A stretch of DNA of 6,650 nt, taken from the NCBI GenBank assembly GCA_002382525.1, contig DFYA01000272.1, forward strand, positions 1-6,650, given 5' to 3'. Source of the DNA: Opitutaceae bacterium UBA4094. GTDB lineage: Bacteria; Verrucomicrobiota; Verrucomicrobiia; Opitutales; Opitutaceae. Below, piece by piece: positions 1-6,200 of the stretch (position 1 is its first letter; each line of letters starts with the position of its first letter). Made by a program: the position numbers and the translations under genes. The notes below the pieces were generated by a model, which worked only from the letters and a program-made list of their open reading frames with translations, made no database searches and was not told the DNA's origin.

Positions 1-267
1 GGGAAGCACGGTGACGACGGCGGTGGCGCTGTTGGTGGACGTGAAGTTAGTTACACGGACCCAGTAGCTGGTGGTGGTGGTGAGCGGGGGCGTGGTGAAA
101 CTGGCCGAGGTGCCGTCGGCGATCGGGTGGGAGGTGTCACCGGTGGCGCCGCGATACCATTGGTAGGACAGCAGCCCGGAGCCGGTGGCCTCCACGGAGA
201 GGGTGGTGGATTGGCCGCGGGAAAGGGTGATCGAGTCGGGCTGGCGAGTGATGACCGGCGGGGGCAC
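1..267 (-). repeat. WYR-type Ig-like domain running to the window edge (start of copy C)
   Basis: Residues 2128-2216. The domain contains PPPVITRQPDSITLSRG, LLSYQWYRGATGDTS, FTTPPLTTTTSYWVRVTN and VVTVLP at the edge. Its opening (ITRQPDS) and its YWV strand resemble the Ig-a domains of copies A and B, and its QWY triplet lies 1,545 bp from that of the copy B Ig-a. It therefore appears to begin a third Ig-RCC1 module. Its ending, TVLP, is instead like that of the Ig-b domains, which lead straight into RCC1 arrays. Either another Ig-like domain or an RCC1 array should follow beyond the left edge. The domain call is firm. What comes next is inference. Confidence 0.8.
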
Positions 268-3200
268 TTGCAGGAAGAGGGTGTGGTCGTGGCCGGTGGC
301 GACCTGCACAGCCGCTTGGGCGACGTAGGTATGGCTGTGTCGGGTGATCGTGGTGCCGTCGCCGAGTTGGCCAAAGCCGTTGTGTCCCGCACTGCGTAGC
401 CAGCCATCGGCCTGAACGAAGGTGTTGAAGCCGTTACCGGATGAAACCTGGGAAGCGTTGGTGGCGATTTGGACGGGTGACAGGCGTTGCTCGGTGGAGC
501 CGTCACCCAGTTGCCCATTCCAGTTGCCGCCGACGGCCCAAAGCGTGTGGTCGGTTTTGATGAAGTGGGTGAAGCCATACTGCGTCGCGACCGAAGCCAC
601 TCCGGTCGCAACTTGGATTGGGACGGTGCGGTTCCACCTGCCGCCGTCGCCGAGTTGCCCGTTGGAGTTTTCGCCGACAGCCCACAGGGTTGTGTCGGCT
701 TTCACGAATAACGTTTGAAATGCTCTTGCGGCCAGGGAGGCCACGCCAGCGGCGATTTGGACGGGTGTGGCGCGGTGGGCCTCGGTGCCGTCGCCGAGTT
801 CGCCGTGGTAGTTGGATCCGCAGGACCAGAGGGTGCCGTCAGACTTGAGGAAGATCGTGTGGTAGTAACCAGCGGCGATCTGCACGACATCGGTGGTGAT
901 CTGGGCCGGAGTCAGTCGGTTAAGGTCTAGGTCATCGCCGAGCTGCCCCTCGTAGTTGCGGCCCGCGCCCCAGAGGGTGCGGTCCGTTTTAATGAATAGG
1001 ATGTGATGAGTGCCGGCGGCGATCGTCGTGACGTCGGAGGCGATTTGGATGGGGGTGGTGCGGTTGATTTGGTCGCCGGCGCCGAATTGTCCGAGCTGGT
1101 TATTTCCAGTGGCCCAGAGGGTGGCATCGGACTTGAGGAACAAACTGAAGCCGTAGCCGGCGGCGACCTGAATGGCTCCGGAGGCGAGGGGTTGCGGGGT
1201 GGGAGTGGGGGAGGTGGATATCGTGCCGTTGCCGAGTTGGCCAGATTCGTTGTTGCCCATGACGAGCAGGTCGAAGGCGGCGGGAAGCACGGTCACGGCG
1301 GCAGCAGGGCTGTCCAACGTGCCGGCGGCATTGGTGACGCGGACCCAGAAGGAGGAGTCGGAGAGAATCGGTTGGGTCAGCACGGAGGAGCCGGTGGCGC
1401 CGGGAACCGGTTGAGAAGTGTCGCCGGAGAGACCGCGATACCACTGGTAGGCAAGCGTGCCGCCGGAGGCGGAGACGGAGAACACGGCGTTACGTCCTGG
1501 GAAGACAGACGTGTTCGCGGGTGCGGAAAGGAGTGTCGGAGGGGAGTTCACCGACACGGTGGCCGTGATGCTATCGGTCGTGCCGAAGGGGCTGGAAACA
1601 CGGACCCAGTAATCAGTCGTGGCGGTGAGCGCCGGGGTGGTGAGGGCTGCGCCGGTCGCGCCGGAGATGGGCGTTGAGGTGACGCCGGAGGCGCCTTGAT
1701 ACCATTGGTAGGAAAACGCGCCGGGGCCGCTGGCGACGACAGAGAGGGTGGCCGCTTGGCCGGAGAGGATCAAGACGGAGGCGGGCTGCGTGATGAAGCC
1801 GGGCTGAGGGCTAAGGAGGAGGCTGGAGGAGTTGCCGGCGGCGACGTCCGCGATGCCGACGTTCACCTGCAGCGGGGTAGCTCGGCCGGCCGTGGTGCCG
1901 TTGCCGTAGGAACCGGACGTGTTGTTCCCCATGGCCCAGAGAGTGCCGTTGTTCCTGATGAAGATCGTAAGGTTGTGGCCAGCGAAGACTCGGTCCACGT
2001 CCGTAGTGACAAAGGTGGGCGTATTTCGGTTGGCGTAGAGGCCGGTGCCGAGTTTGCCCCACGAGTCGTCGCCGGTCGCCCAGAGCGTCCCGTCGGTTTT
2101 CACAAACATGCTATGAAGTGCGCCGGCGGAGATACGTGAAACGGAGGACGCGATCGGGACGGGGGTGCTGCGGCTGAGGTTGGTTCCGTCACCGAGCTGG
2201 CCGTCGGAGTTGCGGCCCATCGACCAAGCTGTGCCGTCGGTCTTGAGGAACAAGGTGTGGGATCCGCCGGCCGAGACGCGGGCGACACCGGTGGCGACGA
2301 GGATAGGGGTGGCGCGGGGCGTGGTGGTGCTGTCGCCGAGCTGGCCATGCGTGTTGTCCCCGATGGCCCAGAGGGTGGCGTCGGTCTTCAGGAACACGGT
2401 GTGGGCGGCGCCGGCGGCGGCTTGGATGACATCCGCGGCAATTTGAACAGCCGTGTGGAGGGAAGCGTCGGAGTCTGAGCCCAGTTGGCCGGAGGCGTTC
2501 GAGCCCATACCCCAAAGAGTGCCGTCGGTTTTGAGGAAGACGGTGTGGTTGTGGCTGGCGGTGACGAAGCGGACGTCGGTGGCGATTTGGACGGGCGTGT
2601 GGCGTTGGGCCAAGGTGCCGTTGCCGAGCTGACCGAAGCTGTTCGAGCCCGTGGCCCAAAGGGTGCCGTCGGCCTTGAGGAACAGGGCGTGGGCGGTGCC
2701 GAGGGTGGCTTGGGCGACGTCGGCGGCCACGTGGACCGGGCGGGTGCGGAGCGTGGTGGTGCCGTCACCGAGCTGTCCGTTGTGATTGAAACCGCTGGCG
2801 AAGAGGTTGAGTGAACGAGCGGGAAGGACGGTGGCTTCGACGGCCGGGCTGTCAGTGGAGCCTGTGGGGTTGGAAAGGCGCACCCAGAACGTGGTGTGGG
2901 TGTAGAGCGGCGGGCTGATGAGGGTATCGCCGGTGGCTCCGGGCACGGGCGCGGTGGTATCACCGGAGGCGCCGCGATACCATTGGTAGCTGAGAGTCGT
3001 GTCGCTGGTCGCGGTGACCCGGAGCGTGGCGTTCTCGCCGGGGAAGGCGGAGACCGGAATCGGAGGGTGAGTGACGACCGGGGGAGGGGGCGGGCTCACC
3101 GTGAGCGTGGCGGTATCGCTGGCGGTGGTGCCAGCGGCGTTCGAAACGGCAACCCAGTAGGACGTGCTCGCGGTCAACGCCGGCGGGGTGAAGGTGGCGT

Positions 3201-6200
3201 CTGTGGCGCCGGTGATCGATTGAGTCGTGTCACCCGTGGTGCCGCGATACCACTGATACGAAAGGGCCAAATGCGAGTGGGCGGTGACGCTGAGCGCGGC
3301 GGTTTCGCCGTAGGAGATCGCGGCGGATGCCGGTTGAGTCGTGATGACCGGCGGGGTCGCTGCGAGGACGGTAACCCGGGCGTGACGGGTGGCGGAGCCG
3401 CGACCGTCAGTCGTGGATACGGTGATCACACTGGCGTGTTCGCCGGCATGGAGGGCGTTGGCCGCCGGTGTGAAGCCGACGGAGACGGACGCCGTGGCGC
3501 CGGGCGCGAGGGTGCCGGACGGAGGCGAAAGCGCGGCCCACGCCTGCTCGGACGTTACGGTCCAGGCGAGAGGCGCATCGCCGGTGTTGGCGATCGACCA
3601 AGTCGCACTCGCGGGGGTGAACGGTCCGCCGACCATGCCCGTGGATTCGAAGTCGGGGGCGGGAGCCAGCGTCAGTTCACCGATCGCGGTGACGTTGAGT
3701 TCGAGGCGACGGCCCGTGCTGGGCGCGTCATCGGCCATAAAGATCAAATCGGCGAAATGCCGACCGGAGGGAAGCGAAGCGGCGGCAGCGGAGGGCGTCG
3801 CCGTCACCGTGATGGAATCATTGGCGGCCAAGGTGCCGGAGGTGGTGGACAAAACGAGCCAGGCGGGCGGAGCCGGGATGGTCCATGTAAGGCTGGCAAG
3901 GCCCGTGTTGGTGAGGGTGTAGGAGCGGGACTGGTCGGTGAAATCGGCGCCCCGAGGACCGGTGATGATAACGGGCGCGTCCGGGGTCACCACGAGGTTG
4001 CCATTGGCGTTAATGGAGAACGGAAGGCTCTCGCCGACGAGGGCGTTGCTGGTGGCCTTGAGCACAACGGGCACGGAAGAAGCGGCGAGGAGCGTAACGG
4101 GACCTGTCCACGTGCCGGCGACGAACGCGGACGTCATTGCAGGCGTGACCGGAATGGTGCCGGCTCGGGCGAACCGAAGGTTGGGTTGGAGGCTGCTGAC
4201 CAAGAAGGACGGCGCGGCGCCTGACCACGTGAGCGGGTCGCCGACGAAGTCGAGGCGGCTGCTGTAGAGCGCGACGCCGGAGCCTCGATTGGTGCACCAA
4301 ATTTCGGCGGAAGAGCCGCTGGAGGCGGTCGGGTCGTTATGGCTGAAATCGACGTGGAGGTGGCTCCGGCCGTCGTAGGCGAACGGGGTGGTGAAGGGGA
4401 ACTCGATCCAGCCGGCGCTCGTCAGGGTGAGGTCACCTTGGTGAACCACCGTCCAGCCCTCGGCGTCCCATCCGGATTGAGCGGCGGACGCGGCGTGTTT
4501 CAGGCGAATCGTGAAATTGCGGATGGGGGCGGTGGCCGGGTTTTTGATTTGCACGGCGAGCGCGGACAACTGCCCGGCGGGTCCGACCTCGGCCGGAGTA
4601 TAAACCATCTGCGCGCGGTGATAGCGGGCGAAAGGAACGAATGGGAAGACGTCGGTCATCGCGGTCCCGGTGCCGGTCGTGGTGCGGACGGCGGACACGG
4701 AGAGTGCGATGGGTTGGGCGAAGCTGGTGACGGTGTTGCCGTAGGTATCCTGCACCGTGAGCGTCACCGAACTGGGGACGCCGACGAACTGCGGTGAGGC
4801 CACGGGTGTGATCGCGATGCGCGATGCGGCGCCGAAGCCGGCATTGAAGCTGTTGCTCTGGCCCGTGCGGCCGGCGCCGTTGTCGAGGTGAAGCGTCGCG
4901 CCGGTGGCGGGGGTTTGAACGGTGACGGAGGTGGCGACGGAGGTGCCGGCAAAGGTCACGGTCGCCGGGGTGACGGAAATCGGGGCGCCGGCGCTGGAAC
5001 GGGCGGAAAGCGCGACAGTGCCGTTCAAGGTGACGGCCGACTCGTCGATGGTGCGGGCATACGCCTGCACCGTGAAGGGTTGGTTCGCGATCTGGTTGGT
5101 GGAGATCGTGGTGAAGGTGAAATGATGGAGGTCGTTGTCGGTGGCGCGGGAGGTCTGGGTGGCGCTGGTGAAGCCGGTTGCGCTGGCGGTGATCGCCACG
5201 CTGACCGTCCCGTCGGTGTCGTCGTCATCCACCGCGCGGACCAAAAACGACGCCGACGTGGAGCCGGCGGGGATGGAGATGGCGAACGGGACGGTGAGCT
5301 GGGCGGGATTAGCGCTGGTCAACACCACGGTGAGCGGTGTGGGCAACGTGCCGGAGATGGAAACGGAGCCGGTGCCGGAGGAGCCTTCGACGACCGAATA
5401 AGGAACGCTGAGCGCGAGCGTGGTGGTTTCGTTGTCGGTGACGGTGAACGACGCCGTGGCCGGGGCGGCGCCGGGATAGGTGGCGGACAAAATCGTGGTC
5501 TGCGGGCCGTCGATCTTGGTGTCGTTGATAGGCGTGACGAGGAAGGTGGCGGTGGTTTGGCCGGGCTCGAACGCGAGGGTCGCGGGGACCGTGGCCGCGG
5601 TCGTATCGCTGGAGGAAAGCGTGAGGCTGATGGGCGCGGCGGGGGCGGTGCCGAGCGTGACCGTGGCCGTGGCGGGCGGGGAGTTTTCGGCGATGCTGGA
5701 GGGAGTGACCGCAAGGGTGATCGCGGGCGCGTCGTCGTCGGTGATCGTGAGGGTGGCGGCGCCTGCGAAGAGCCCGGAGATATCCGGGGGAGTCGCCGTG
5801 ACGGTGACCGTGTGGTTGCCATCCAGGAGGGTGTCGTTGATGGGCGTGGCGGTGAAGGTGACCGACGTCGCGCCGGCGGGGAGCGTCACCGCGGCGGGGA
5901 CCGTGAGTTTAGCGGGCGCCGAGGATGTCAGGGTGAATGCGGTGTCCGTCGAGCGGGAGGTCGCCACGGAGAGGGTGCCTGTGAGGGGAGCGGCGGATTC
6001 GGATGCTGAGGGTGGCAGGGCGACCGTGGTGGCGCCGGTGGACGACGTGGTGATCGAGATGTCGTCGAGGGCGATGCCGTCCGACGTGATGGGGTCGTCG
6101 CCGTAGCGGTTGAAGCGAATGCGGAAGGCGGAGGTATAGGCGAGTCCTCGGGAAGCGAGGGCGGCGTCGAGATTCACCGTGAACGATTGCCATACGTTGG

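Larger units (their letters stand above)
1..3357 (-). repeat. Higher-order tandem repeat of about 1.55 kb: Ig-a, Ig-b, RCC1 x7
   Basis: The conserved Trp codon of SYQWYRG in the Ig-a domains lies at 3250, 1702 and 157, giving spacings of 1,548 and 1,545 bp. In the Ig-b domains it lies at 2980 and 1441, a spacing of 1,539 bp. Copy A is about 1810-3357, copy B about 268-1809, and copy C starts at about 267. All spacings are multiples of three, so loss or gain of a whole copy would keep the frame. The copies are well diverged at the protein level, so the duplication is old or the copies have been under diversifying selection. Only short stretches remain identical in DNA. Confidence 0.75.

Noticed and set aside
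268..2820. Regular 144-bp periodicity that might be taken for a CRISPR array or a DNA satellite
   Set aside because: The period comes from 48-codon RCC1 units. The DNA copies are diverged, there is no short identical repeat with unique spacers, and the frame stays open.
268..2820. A Ran nucleotide-exchange or chromatin role suggested by the RCC1 name
   Set aside because: The surrounding Calx-beta, BACON-like and Ig-like domains and the near absence of cysteine point to an extracellular bacterial protein. RCC1 here indicates only the fold.
2388..2963. Pro/Ser-rich minus-strand open frame of 191 codons
   Set aside because: It is in a different frame from the RCC1 and Ig codons at the same place and has no domain signature. 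It is a frame shadow.
2896..4224. Long plus-strand open frame of 442 codons, Gly- and Arg-rich
   Set aside because: It lies antisense to the coding frame over the unnamed, BACON-like and Ig domains. Its product is low-complexity Gly/Arg without a recognisable fold, as expected when GC-rich codons are read on the opposite strand.
4606..4659. In-frame ATG codons at 4657-4659 and 4606-4608 as possible gene starts
   Set aside because: The open frame continues upstream through the Ig-like, Calx-beta and MAM-like domains, and these Met codons lie inside a folded module.
5319..5822. Pro/Arg/Ser-rich minus-strand open frame of 167 codons
   Set aside because: It overlaps two Calx-beta-like domains in another frame, and its composition is low-complexity. 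Treated as a shadow.
4888..6009. Long plus-strand open frame of 373 codons, Gly/Arg/Asp-rich
   Set aside because: It is antisense to the Calx-beta and bacterial Ig-like domains. The repetitive G-x-G and R-G-G composition mirrors the Thr/Ala/Val/Pro codons of the real frame.
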